From: Phellopilus nigrolimitatus
Lineage: Eukaryota > Basidiomycota > Agaricomycetes > Hymenochaetales > Hymenochaetaceae
DNA length: 50,613 bases
Assembly: GCA_021029095.1 (NCBI GenBank)
Contig: JAJOHG010000185.1
Coordinates: 1-50,613 of the forward strand
Reading direction: 5' to 3'
Below, piece after piece: positions 1-11,349 of this stretch (its first letter is position 1; each line of letters opens with the position of its first letter). The position numbers were made by a program, and so were the translations under genes. The notes beneath the pieces were generated by a model that was not told the DNA's origin, searched no databases, and saw nothing but the letters and a program-made list of their open reading frames with translations.

Positions 1-475
1 GATAAAAATTCATTAAGAAATTCAAAATGGAGCTTCGAGCATTATCTGCGACGCAGTTTCGATCCCCAGAAGACAGCATTTACCTTCCCGTCTGCGCACC
101 GGCCTGCACAGGTCAGGATTTACCTTCTTGCCTGCGCAGACGCATGATGATGCGGTGCCGCGAAACCCTACACTTTGGCACGATCGGAGTGCGTGAGGCT
201 GGCTTTGCTGCTGGCATTTGTGCATAGGAACCGCATGCTCGGGAAGACTACACTTCTCCTGGGTTCGACCATGCTGGCATTTCAACGCAATCTTGGAACC
301 GCATGCTCGGGAAGACTACACGTTTCCTGGGTTCGACCATGCTGGCATTTCAACGCAATCTTTTGTGCAACACATGATCTAGTTTCTATCTATTTTCTTA
401 CGGCGGTCTTTCGGCGGCACAATTGGATGATACCACGCTCAATTCACGAAGTCGCCACCTATTACGGCATACCCC
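1..475. other. Left-edge non-coding sequence with a short tandem duplication
   Basis: No convincing gene is visible. Short open frames exist on both strands but show neither splice structure nor a recognisable domain. The only structure is the 68-bp direct duplication listed separately. The 3' end of the minus-strand gene begins at 476. Confidence 0.5.
227..362. repeat. Two tandem 68-bp direct repeats
   Basis: Two adjacent copies (227-294 and 295-362) differ at only two or three positions. Each begins GGAACCGCATGCTCGGGAAG and ends TTTCAACGCAATCTT. This is read directly from the sequence. It looks like a recent local duplication with no associated gene. Confidence 0.9.
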
Positions 476-3261
476 CTACTTGCGCCTCTTCGTGCGACGT
501 GAGCCGCTATCCATCGATCCCCCATCAGCGCTGTCACTGCCGCTCACCTTTCTCTTCTGTGCGCTCATTCCGGCGAGCATCGAGCGCAGAACCCACAGGA
601 CGTCTCCGACAGCGCTTTTGTATCTATCGGTATCGGCCTCCGTTTGAACTCCGACGGTCCAAAATGCAAGCGTCATCAGCACAATGAAGAAACCATTCGC
701 ACCGCCCGTCTTCAAATTCGACCAGTCTGCGTCTGTGTCTGGATCGCCCTGTGGAAGAGGGAAGGTGTCGGAGCTCCGACGAGGTCCAGGGGGCTGAAGG
801 TTTTTATACCACAGCTCCCAGACGGCGGAGTATTCGATTGCGGGCGGCACCTCAGGTAGCTTATTGTAGTTCCGTGCTCTCTTCAGCCAATCGTCGACCG
901 CTTTCGGCCGTCCTTGCTTTGAAATTCTCTTGCTCGAATCCTGGGTATACTTGCTGAGAACGCAGGCATCGCAAAGTGAGAAAGATAAAGGTACGTACTG
1001 GAAATCCTAGACGAAACTCGAACTCAATCCAATGTTTGATCACGGCGTCGCCCATATCTCCCCGAAGGTGACGCCGCAGAAAGGCCTCGGCCTCTGGGAT
1101 CCAGGAGTACGCCTTTCGCTGGCGTGGGTCTTTAATATACGCTGGGTCAAAGACGAGCGGTTCAGAAACAACTAGCTCGACAAGTCCAGTGGTTGAAGCT
1201 GGAGATGCGGCGGATGCGGCACCAGCACCATCTGAAGCAGTAGCAGCAGCAGCAGCAGCAACAGCAGTAGCAGCAGCAGCAACCGGTGCTGGAAACGTAA
1301 CGGACGCGACACTTGAAGATGGAGATGAAGCGACACTCTTGTCGCTCGAGTTGGCAGGTGCGGCGGGCTCGCCGTTCACAGTTGGAGTCGAAGTAGACAC
1401 ACCGCGGAAGGCAGGAAGGTCTTCAGACACGGTGGCCGCTTCCATCGAAACTGATAGCGCCCCGAGCTCGCCGCTCAACCCATTCGAGACAACAGGCGCA
1501 TCAGGCCTGCAGCTTGCTGTAGTGCTCACGCGCGCGGGCTCCGACGATAGTGGTGTGCCTGCGACGAGGTCGTCCATGTCCGTAGTTTGGGGCTCGTCCG
1601 AGTCCGCTTCGTCACCGGTAAGTGACGTTCCAGCAGAATGGTCTTCTCGTGAGGACGCAACGCCTTGCGCATTGATTTGATTTCTCGTCGACCGCCGTAG
1701 GACAGGATTCGCAGCTGAGTCCTCTACTGACGTATTGTTTGCTTTGGGTTTGCGCTTCGGCTTTGTCTGGACCGGCTTCGTTTGGAGGAGGCTCATAGCG
1801 CCGTTCGGGCCTCCTATACCCAATTCTTTCATCAACTCCTCATTTTCTTTAATTCTCTTCTCGCGCTCTTGTTCGTATGGTGTAAGTCTAGGCCCACTAT
1901 GTGTTTTTTTTTTCTTTGAAGACTTCACACTGCGCTCGGTGGGATCGGCGGGATCGGCGAAATCAGCGATCTCTGAATCGTCATCAAGGGAATCAATAAT
2001 CTGGAGGCCATCTTCGTCCAAGTCAACGTCGCTATCGTCCTTCGGTGCTACCGTATCTGGCGTCCCCTCGCAGGTCACTTGTCGCTTTGGCACTAGAGAA
2101 AATTGCTGCCGGACGGCCTTAGCTGCGAGGGAAAAAAAAATAAGTGTTTATTTTATACTTGCGATTAATAGCACTTACGAATGCACTTAGATACCCACTT
2201 ACACGCGACGGTCTGTACTTGAGACTCGAATTCTGGATGAAAGGATTCGAAATCCTGTTTTTTATCGTCGGCGGTGAGGCCGAAACTGCACCTAGACAAA
2301 AGATAAGTAAAAAATACACGAGAATGGGTATTAGCACGTACTTAAACACTGAAAGTTTTCCCGCCGCTTTCGGCTCTGGCAACGCGACAAAAAAAAACCC
2401 CTTCGCCCCCAGCTGCTCTTCAAGCTCATTTCCAATGGTCTTCAATGTCGCACTAAGAACATCAGTTTTCCTACGTCTTTCAATTAGTCAACCACATCAA
2501 ATATTTGCCAGAAAGACACATACTTCTGTATCTCGGCAACCTTGACAAGGCGCTGTCGCTCTGCGGCATCGAGTTCATCTTCCGTCGCATCCTCGCTGAG
2601 GTCCCCCTCTCCCGGTATTGACTCGTCTACAACCCGGGTCTTGCGAAAAAGGTCGACGTGAGTCTTGACAGTTTGCGGCTCCAAGGAAAGCTGCTCGGTG
2701 AGCCAAACCCTCATATAACGCATCTTTGAAAGGGGTTGAAGGCCGTACCCCGGCATTTCCTTTCTATGCACCTCGAAGGCGGCGTCGAGCGCTTTACTCC
2801 GTTCTGCGTCGTCTTTAATGTATAATCGATTATACGCCTCGATAGCGTGCAGCATACGCCCAGGTCGCTTATCATTCTTCCCTCCGGCCAAGGAAAGGAC
2901 CGACAACGCTGCGCGGGTCTGCTTTGGGCGAGTATGGTACTTATACCACTCGCGAAGGCGCTACGACCCGGAAAAAATAAATAATAAATAATTAAATAAA
3001 TAACTGAAGGTAAGCAAAACAACAGTACTGGCGTACCGACTGCAGAGCTAATGCTTTATTCCGCGAGACCTCCTCGGGCGTACCCTTATAGATATCAGCC
3101 CTGTTGAACTTGGCGTCGTCAGCCGGCCAACGTAAACAGAAGTCGTCGAATGTCTTCTGGTAGAATGCTTCGACATCCGCGGTCCCCGCTTTTTTTGCCT
3201 CGTAATATTTGGATACAAGATTGGTGAGGAATTCCAACTGGGCGTTGTCCGTCCAAACCAT
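476..3261 (-). CDS. Lineage-specific six-exon basidiomycete protein, function unknown
   Basis: Six exons chain in perfect phase: 3261-3037, 2960-2524, 2470-2342, 2291-2203, 2122-999 and 940-476, giving 822 aa. The start MVWTDNAQLEFL is the first ATG and precedes a helical N-terminal region ending in RLREWYKYHTR. A middle section (about residues 212-300) is followed by an acidic/basic disordered stretch containing TPYEQEREKRIKENEELMKE and poly-Ala. The last two exons carry GRPKAVDDWLKRARNY, a tryptophan-rich VWELWYKNLQP, and a hydrophobic segment NGFFIVLMTLAFW. I recognise this architecture as a large family of basidiomycete hypothetical proteins that is often multi-copy; no biochemical role is known to me. 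Basic tail KRRK and the disordered middle suggest a nuclear protein, which is inference. It is transcribed away from the viroplasmin-type gene at 4027. Confidence 0.8.
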
Positions 3262-3370
3262 GGTGCGTGCTAGCTTGTGCGTGCAAGGCGGTAGTTAACG
3301 CGGGGGGTTTTTTTGATACAGGTCTGCTCGTCTAATCCGTTTTTGTTGTGGGGCCTTTTTTTTCCAGAGT

Positions 3371-3469
3371 TTTCGATATAGAATACTTGGCGCGGTTTGC
3401 AGGTCCATACGTGCCCGCGTAGACCATATTTCTTTCGATATAGAATACCTGGCGCGGTTTGCAGGTCCA
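3371..3469. repeat. 37-bp direct repeat in a divergent promoter region
   Basis: Copies at 3371-3407 and 3433-3469 (62 bp apart) differ by one base and share the segment GGCGCGGTTTGCAGGTCCA. They lie between two divergently transcribed genes (3261 minus and 4027 plus), so they could be duplicated regulatory sites. That role is inference only. Confidence 0.8.
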
Positions 3470-3647
3470 CTCGTTCGATACCGGAGCGCGCTTGTCGGTG
3501 CGTCGCTTACCGACCGTTTCGAATCGAAGGTCTAGTGTGCGTTGCCTGCAGGTCTGCGTTTCCGAAGGGTCCCGATCAGACGTTTGATATATAAACCCCC
3601 AAGTGTTTTTTTCTGATCCCCCGCTCTTCAGCTCAAACCACAACCTC

Positions 3648-4026
3648 GTACGTTACACCCGCTTTTCTTCTCCCTTTCCCTCCCCACCCCCCCTCCCCCT
3701 CCCAAGCCGCACGTCCTCCCTCGCACGCTCGTATATCATTGCTGTCGATTATGCTTTGCTTCGCACACTTCATCCTATATCCTACGCACCTCCCTCCATC
3801 AATTGTCGCATTAGTTTCAAGCAACTCGCATTTTTGTCCGTCATCCGGCTGTGCATCTTTCCCTGTCATCTTCGCTTTTCCATTCCTTGCTTTGCTCAGT
3901 TGCGATCTAACATATGTGTCAATTGCAGGAGAATTGGTTTGGGTTCTCCACGAATTGACGATAATAGTACGTGTTTCAAATCAAGTTCTGACAGTTTCTG
4001 ACGGTGTTATTCTATTAGCAGAAATC
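3648..4026 (+). promoter_or_regulatory. Pyrimidine-rich promoter and likely 5'UTR intron of the 4027 gene
   Basis: About 85 bases from 3658 are almost entirely C and T, a usual fungal core-promoter feature near the transcription start. Just before the start codon, 3967-4018 begins GTACGT and ends TTAG, fitting a 52-nt intron in the leader. The start codon context after it is AAATCATGG. Confidence 0.45.
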
Positions 4027-4774
4027 ATGGCTATGAACCGCGAAGACAAGCGAGATGATGGCAAGCAGCACGACGATGGAAAGCGGCCCGCCGGGACAGG
4101 ATTTTCGGAGCGCGACGAGAACGACATCGTCGAGCTCTTCGGCGCTATCATCCGGACGTCCTTGCTCCTCATCCTCTCGCTTCTGCGCGTAGCGCAGCGT
4201 GGTCTGGTTACCGTCGTTGACGATGGCAATACGCACATCAATGATCCTCCTGGTGGACCCAGGTTCCCTGACTTCAGGTCTTATCTTCTCCGTGGTTCAG
4301 CATCCCAAGGTATCCCGGCTGCAGGGCACGACGTTACTGGTGCGGGCGCTTTTGTCCCCACCAACAGCTCTTTCTCGGCCGTCAAGGCTGAAGGTGAGTC
4401 ATCGTCCTCGATGCCTGGTCCTGCCGGTCCAAGCTCGGCGGGTCTATACTCGTCTCAGAAGAGGACAAGGTGGTACGTGATTACCGCAGGCCTTCGAACT
4501 GGTGTATTCAATGACTGGTAAGTTACACCTATATTTATATTCTTACTACATATCTCACGTCTCATAGGCTTGAAGCGGGACGCTATGTATCTGGAGTCAC
4601 AGGCGCAATATATAAGGGGTACGACAGTGAGGAGGAGGCGACGGACGCGTTCAACGAGGCCGTTCGCGCTGGTCATGTTCGAGTGGTCCCCGACATCAAC
4701 AATATTCTTAACCGTGTAAGTATGTGTTTGTCGTATATTCTCTACTTGTAGCTGACGATATTATACAGAACTAA
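4027..4774 (+). CDS. Small protein with viroplasmin / RNase H1 N-terminal-like domain
   Basis: Three exons (4027-4517, 4568-4715, 4769-4774) join in phase to 214 aa; the last exon encodes only Asn and the stop. The N-terminal half is charged, with one hydrophobic stretch (about residues 44-58, ELFGAIIRTSLLLILSLLRV), then a Ser/Gly/Pro-rich linker. Residues about 147-207 start RTRWYVITAGLRTGVFNDW and continue with SGVTGAIYKGYDSEEEATDAF. This is the fold and motif pattern of the caulimovirus-VI/RNase H1 N-terminal domain, which in RNase H1 binds RNA-DNA hybrid or dsRNA. No RNase H catalytic domain follows, so this is a stand-alone binding module. Such genes are common in agaricomycetes and are not by themselves viral. 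Function here is unknown. Confidence 0.8.
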
Positions 4775-5017
4775 ATGATGGTTGAAGATGAAGAGGCACG
4801 TAGTGTAGGTGATAAGTAGATCATAATAGAGGGAAGAGGGTCCGGAGCGAGCGCGCAATGGAAAAGGGACCGGGTTATGTGTGCGTATGCGCAAATGGTA
4901 GCAGAAAAAAAAAGAGTATCACGGCGCTTGTGTAGTAGTAGTCAATGGCTATCGGCGTGTTCACACCTGCGCAATCACATTCTGTTCTGTGCTCTAATAC
5001 AGCGCGTCCCCAAGGCC
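4775..5017. other. Short intergenic spacer
   Basis: Holds the 3' end of the viroplasmin-type gene transcript. I see no gene or repeat before the foldback element starts at 5018. Confidence 0.5.
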
Positions 5018-5850
5018 GCTATCCTAGCTAGTACGGATGCGGTTTCCAACCACGTACAGTCCGTCCACGCTCTACGTCGACAAGAATGTGCTTCCCGAGA
5101 ATGTGTAACCTGTCGGCCTCCTTGCAGGCAGCTGAATCCATGCTTGATTCATTGAATAGGCCTTCCTGTCTCTAGCTAATTGTATATAAGCTACACCACA
5201 CGTTCTTTCGTAACGATGAAAGCATACCCTCTGCTTCGGTGCTTGCCCGAAGCTGTCGAAGCAGAAGTCCGTTGATCAAGAAGCCCTTGCATCGCAGCAG
5301 CGGCAGTGTCGAAGCAATGTACATGAGTAAATGCGTATTCGCCAATTGCAAGAAGTAAGGAAGTGGTGGGCGGTGTGCGAAGAGCTCGAGGAGAAGCAAA
5401 AGATGTGCTCCCGGCATGTTGGTGTATCAAGTCGTTCGGGTCATGTTCTACAGTTTGTATTGATCCTCGGAGGTTGCCAGAAAATAGTGTACTGATTAGA
5501 GATTAGTTTGGGGGTTTAATGTAGTATTAGCGAGTACAGATAGCAGTGAATACAGTTAAGGATGTTTGAGTGCGGGTGCAGCGCAGTGCAGATCATGTCG
5601 AAAGCCACACAGACTTTAGGTCAAACTGACGAGTTTACGTTAATTAAGGAGCATACATTGAGTTAGATTTTGCACATAGTAACCAGAATAAATAAAAATG
5701 TATTGCAAATGACTACAGACAATTAAATATGAAACAGCGAGACAGTGTGGGTTTAGATCAAAACTGAGACACACGCAAAGTGTTGCAGCTGTGGCTTTCG
5801 ACATGATCTGCACTGCGCTGCACCCGCACTCAAACATCCTTAACTGTATT

Positions 5851-6198
5851 CACTGCTATCCGTACTCGCTAATACTACATTAAACCCCCAAACTAATCTC
5901 TAATCAGTACACTATTTTCTGGCAACCTCCGAGGATCAATACAAACTGCGATATCTGTAGAACATGACCCGAACGACTTGATACACCAACATGCCGGGAA
6001 CACATCTTTTGCTTCTCCTCGAGCTCTTCACTGCTATCCGTACTCGCTAATACTACATTAAACCCCCAAACTAATCTCTAATCAGTACACTATTTTCTGG
6101 CAACCTCCGAGGATCAATACAAACTGTAGAACATGACCCGAACGACTTGATACACCAACATGCTGGGAGCACATCTTTTGCTTCTCCTCGAGCTCTTC
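5851..6198. repeat. 178-bp direct duplication inside the right foldback arm
   Basis: The block beginning CACTGCTATCCGTACTCGC occurs at 5851 and again at 6029, each running to the CTCGAGCTCTTC segment. The first copy carries an extra 9 bases near 5949. The left arm has this block once (about 5370-5550 in reverse). Confidence 0.8.
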
Positions 6199-6300
6199 GC
6201 ACACCGCCCACCACTTCCTTACTTCTTGCGATTGGCGAATACGCATTTAATCATGTACATTGCTTCGACACTGCCGCTGCTGCGATGCAAGGGCTTCTTG

Positions 6301-6564
6301 ATCAACGGACTTCTGCTTCGACAGCTTCGGGCAAGCGCCGAAGCAGAGGGTATGCTTTCATCGTTACGAAAGAACGTGCAGTGTAGTTATCAACGGACTT
6401 CTGCTTCGACAGCATCGGGAAAGTGCCGAAGCAGAGGGTATGCTTTCATCGGTGCGAAAGAACGTGCAGTGTAGTTCTCAACTGACTTCTGCTTCGACAG
6501 CTTCAGGCAAGCGCCGAAGCAGAGGGTATGCTTTCATCGTTCCGAAAGAACGTGTGGTGTAGCT
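6301..6564. repeat. Three tandem 88-bp units inside the right foldback arm
   Basis: Units start at 6301, 6389 and 6477. Each contains GACTTCTGCTTCGACAGC and GCCGAAGCAGAGGGTATGC, which form a short internal hairpin around the CTTCGGC-type core. The left arm has one such unit. Units differ at a handful of bases. Confidence 0.85.
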
Positions 6565-6959
6565 TATATACAATTAGCTAGAGACAGGAAGGCCTTTTCA
6601 ATGAATCAAGCATGGATTCAGCTGCCTGCAAGGAGGCCGACAGGTTACACATTCTTGGGAAGCTCATGCTCGCACATTCTCGGGAAGCGCATTCTTGTCG
6701 ACGTAGAGCGTGGACGGACTGTACGTGGTTGGAAACCACATCCGTACTAGCTAGGATAGCAGTCTACTCACTGTCTACTGAATTCTTCAAATGGTCACTA
6801 TTCTTATTTTAACTTCGCATTAATTTTCTTCAATTTTGATACTAGCGTGTGCCACGGGTTTCCACATTAGGAAGCGATGTACGTGTCGACAACGCGCACT
6901 TTTCTCTGTCTTCCCTCTTCATACTGCTACGACAGCAAAGTCTCGGACGATCGTCACCC

Positions 6960-9900
6960 ATGGGCAAGAGGAAAAAGGACAAGAACGAAAACAGCTCGGC
7001 TCGAGTCAAGATCTTGCGTATCGAGGACTCTGATTCCGACGATGCTGTCGTCACACCTCGTGGCGGCACAAGCGCATCAACGGTCACCAACGCCGCCCGG
7101 GTCGTAAGCGCTCACGATCTCAAGTCAGGCAAAATCAGTTTCCGCACCTCGTATGTTGATGATGTCATCGACGTGGGCGCGCAGCAGGCATCCGCGGATG
7201 GACGCAATGAAGAAGCTTTTGAGGCTGTGTTTGAGGACACCATATTTGAAGATCTACCGGAACAATTGGAGAACGCAGATGCTGAACAGCATCTGCAGAA
7301 GGCGTCGATCGCGAAGGAATCAAAACGGCGCAGGGTAAGTCAAAAATCGATCAATTTTAAACTGTACGGAGTGTCTGATCTTGCTGTAGGCAAAAACCCT
7401 CGCCGACTGGGTCCCTTTTCGCGCAGCATATCTTGATGAGCTCGTTAGGCTCGACGGTCGTGGGATGTGTACTTCGTGTTATAAGTGTCTGTCCGCCGAA
7501 GCTCCGTGGCGATGTCTCGACTGTTTTGGTGCTCCATCTTCGTGTGAGCAATGCCTTGTAGATTCTCATAACCATTCGCCGTTACACCGAATCGAGGTGA
7601 GAATTACAATACCTACTGATTATATAGTAAGCTAAATACAATCTAGAAGTGGACCGGAGCGTTTTGGGAGAAATCGTCGCTGCGCTCGCTAGGTCTGAAA
7701 GTCCATCTAGGTCACGCTGGTGAGCCGTGCACATCACCGTCGCAAGAGCAATATCTCGTCGTATACCATGTGAACGGCTTCCATCTCGTCGACATAATAT
7801 ACTGCGGCTGCGACATGACGCGCGGGAACTTGCACAAGCGCAACCAACTGATGCGCGCTCGCTGGTACCCTGCAACGACAAAAGATCCTGGCACGGCCTT
7901 TACATACGCGATGCTCGATCAGTTTCATGAACTCACGCTACAAGGCAAAATCTCGGCGCACGATTACTATCAGGGACTCGCGCACATGAGCGACGGGTCG
8001 GGGGTCCGTAATCTACCAGTGAGCTAATGATAGCTTAGTTTCTGTATAATCTAATCTAACATCTTTTAATTTAGAAACGCTATGACGAGTTCCTGCGGTC
8101 TGCACGTTGCTATCGGCACCTCGTTCTCGCGAAGCGTTCGGCTCGAGCTCACGACCCGTCTGGCGTTGATAGCACAAAGAACGGTCAGCTCGGCTTGGAT
8201 TGTCCCGCGTGTCCTCATCCAGGAAAGAACCTCCCACCCGACTGGGAACAGTCTGCTACCCCGTGAGTCTGTCTGCTGAATATATACTTATAGAATAATA
8301 ACTAAACACAAATTCAATTTAGATGGATTTATACGCTTGTTCTCGCAATCGACGCAAACTTTCGTCTGAAATCAAAGGACCGAGGTGTCAGCAATGATCC
8401 ACCACTTGGGCCCGGCTGGGCATATATCGTCGACCCGGTACCGTACCACGAGCAGCTTCGCGTACAGTCCGACAAGGACATCCACAAAGTGGAGGTACGT
8501 TCATTGCTGCTTAACACGCTTGCGCATCTCATTAATCATATCTATTTATTTATTCATTAATTTATTAATTAATTACAGCGCGGCTCGTGCGAGTCAACCT
8601 TTCAGGCCATGGAGAAAGCAACTACGCGTCTCAACGACGGCTACTTGGTGACTGGCGTAGGTGCGGTGATATGCGCGCGAAGTGGTCTCGTCCGAAAAGA
8701 CGGAGTCGGCGATCTTCAAAAAGGGGAGAGGTACATTTTCGTTTCGAATACATCTATCTTCGCTTTTGTGTTTGCTAAGAACGTGTAAGGTACATCAATA
8801 TGGATTATATATTCCTTTCTAGCATTGTCGGTGTCCTCGTCTCGCTAATGCTCGTCACGTACGACATAGCGTGTCAATGGAACAAAAAACTAACTGCCCG
8901 TGTCCGCGAGTACCCTCACGAACTACAGGCCGCTTTTTTTAACATGCTTGTTCATTACGCTGTCCCGAAATTCCACCTAAAGGGCCATGGCGAAGTCTGC
9001 CAGAGCCCATACTCCCTCAACTTACTTCGACACTCGGCGCGGACGGATGGAGAAGGAATCGAGCGAGGGTGGTCACATATAAATCCTATAGCGACTGCCA
9101 CGCGAGAGATGGGGCCGGGGTTTCGCCATGATACGATCGACGACCATTGGTCCGCGTGGAATTGGCGCAAAATCATCGGCTTAGGTGAGTGAGCAACAAT
9201 TTCTCAATGCTATTGCATTTACTGACTACATGTCAAATATCTAGGTATTATTCTGCTGCGCAAGCTCACGGAAGCCGAAGAGATGTATGCGAAGCACCAG
9301 AAAAAATTTATTGAACTATCGGAGACGTTTGAGCCGGGCGTCCTTGCAGCCTGGAACGCGATGGTCGACATCTGGCAAAAAGACCCGCTCCATGCACCTG
9401 ACCCGTATGCGGACCCTGACACCCGTAGGTACTTCGCTCAAGTACACTTGCGAATTTCTTACTGAAGCGCTTGGCTTTTTATAATAAAGACGTCTCCCTC
9501 GCTGACCTACGCAAAGAACTCGCGAAAGAAGAAGCCTCTTATACCGACGGCACCCTTACCGTCGACGACTTAACAGCGAGTACGTTTTTAGTGAAGGGAC
9601 TCGAGCTGGAGGATCTCGGGTATGTAGTAACTTAATTTAATAATTAATTCTAGTATAAATTTACTAATTTCTAATTAAAAGGCGCACGTTCAAAGCACTC
9701 GTCGCGGCGAGAAAAGCGAAGCCTCATACAGTACAGAGCGCTGTCCTGCAAGAGAGGAAGACGACATTGCTGAGTAAAATCAACAAGTGGCGCAATCCGC
9801 AACTCGTATTTATGCCATGCGCGGCAATTCAAGTCGCTCAGGCCGCCGCAGATGCAACTGCGACCGCTCCGGATGCGACGGACAATTCGTCGGCCCCGCC

Positions 9901-11156
9901 CTCAGAGAAGCACTTTCTGTTAGACATTCCCCCACTTTGCTTACCGTCCGAGCTCAACAGTGACCTGATGGGTGCGCTACCAACACGCTACAAACTGCAT
10001 GAAAAAGAATTGCGCCTCCGTTTTGCGCAAGCAGAGGACAGCCTCGCAGAACTCCGCCGACTTCTTCGCCTCAAATCGTCATCCCTAACCTTCAAGAAGC
10101 TAAACAACGTAGGCCAGCGCGAAAATACGCGTGCGCGCTCTGTCATCGTCCAATTCACTGGCAAGATCGAGTTAATCGCGGAACGATATCGCGCTGCGCG
10201 CGCTGCTCTGAAAAGGCTCGATCCGGACGGAGAATGGGAAAACCGACTTCAGCCCCTTCTTTCGAAGGATGTACGCGGGATTGACGAAGACGAGGATGTC
10301 AACAAAAAAAAATCAAAGAGAAGCGAAGGCCGGCGGGAAATATCATGGATATGGACTCGAATGCGAAGCAATGAAGGGGGGGACGCAGAAATTGACGCCG
10401 GTGCGTAAATATTACTTGCTGTATTGCGCGTGTCACGACTGCACCAGGGCCAGCTCTCCTTCCATAATGTGGCAGTCCGAAACGACGCGACTCGATGGAC
10501 TGTCAGGCCGGGCTGCTGGCAAAAGCCGCGAAAAGTGTCAATATCAGTTACTGACCTTCATTTTAGGAATTCGGGTTGAATGGGCGAAGGCGCAGGCTCG
10601 CGCCGAGCGTTGGCGAGAAGAAACTGTGCTTGTCGTCGAGGAAATGCGACGAACCCTAGAGTACTGCGACTGGAAGGCTGCCTGGTGGCGAGAGCAAGCC
10701 GCTCTGCGTATCGTTTCGGAGGACCCTACCTTAACCAGCGGCCTGCACGCGTGTGCAGAAAAGCAGGCCGTCATCTGGGAGGGGCTCGGGACCTCGTTCG
10801 CGACACGTTGGTACAAGATGGTTACCGCTCGTGGACACGCGCTCGACTGGCCCGAGCGCTATCGCATTGTGGGAGAGGCCACGCGCTCGGTTCCGACTGT
10901 GAAAAGAAAGCGAACGACTCTAGCACTGGCACGAGCGCCTTTTGACAACATTGACAGCGAGGCAGAAGAGGAGAGACGGGAACATGGACAGGGGTCGGCC
11001 GACACCGTGGCGAATTTGATGGTCGCGGGTGGAAGTGATAAAGAAACCATCGACGGCGCTATCGTCGATGGCGGGGAGAGAATTCTCATTGACGAAGGCG
11101 AGGACGACTGCAGAGAGTTCGACTCGCTGGACTTGGATCTCGAAGACAACTTATGA
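6960..11156 (+). CDS. KDZ-superfamily transposase with CxC2 zinc cluster
   Basis: Eleven exons chain without a frame break: 6960-7334, 7390-7596, 7647-8018, 8075-8262, 8323-8494, 8579-8730, 8790-9184, 9245-9424, 9490-9619, 9682-10400 and 10567-11156, giving 721 aa. A charged N-terminus is followed by the CxC2 cysteine cluster (about residues 148-195: CTSC, CLDC, CEQC, then HNH) and SQEQYLVVYHVNGFHLVDI. The KDZ catalytic region has LAIDANFRL, the SGLVRKDGVGDLQKGERY block, TYDIACQWNKK, FHLKGHGEVCQ and DGEGIERGW, containing the expected acidic residues. The C-terminus GIRVEWAKAQARAERW is typical. KDZ transposases move DNA elements in basidiomycete genomes. The ORF looks intact and could be active; I could not identify its terminal repeats. 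Confidence 0.9.
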
Positions 11157-11213
11157 GTTATTTCTTATTTATTATTCATTATGTCATATTACTGTGCAAA
11201 ATAACTACGTATA

Positions 11214-11349
11214 GCTGCATTCGCTCTTGATTGCCCGGCAGACACAGAATTCACGACGGCAATGATCTCGAGCAATGTGGAGCTGCACTCGCTCTTGATT
11301 GTGCGGCGGACACAGAGTTCACGACGGCAATGATCTCGAGCAACGTGGA
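11214..11349. repeat. Two tandem 68-bp direct repeats after the KDZ gene
   Basis: Copies at 11214-11281 and 11282-11349 share CGACGGCAATGATCTCGAGC and differ at about seven positions. They are unrelated in sequence to the 68-bp repeats at 227, so the equal length is coincidence as far as I can see. Confidence 0.85.

Larger units (their letters stand above)
5018..6760. mobile_element. Foldback / long inverted-repeat element (1.74 kb)
   Basis: The left arm (5018-5608) and right arm (5791-6760) are near-identical reverse complements. The outer ends are GCTATCCTAGCTAGTACGG and its complement at 6760. The inner ends are at AGCCAC / GTGGCT, around a 182-bp AT-rich spacer. The right arm is longer because it has local expansions: a 178-bp block duplicated (5851 and 6029) and an 88-bp block in three tandem copies (6301, 6389, 6477), each single-copy in the left arm. 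Antisense open frames of 79 aa appear in both arms only because the arms match. No transposase is inside, and no clear target-site duplication is visible at the ends, so the class is uncertain. Confidence 0.8.

Noticed and set aside
1189..1680. 163-codon plus-strand frame with poly-Ala
   Set aside because: It is the antisense shadow of exon 5 of the minus-strand 822-aa gene, in a low-complexity region.
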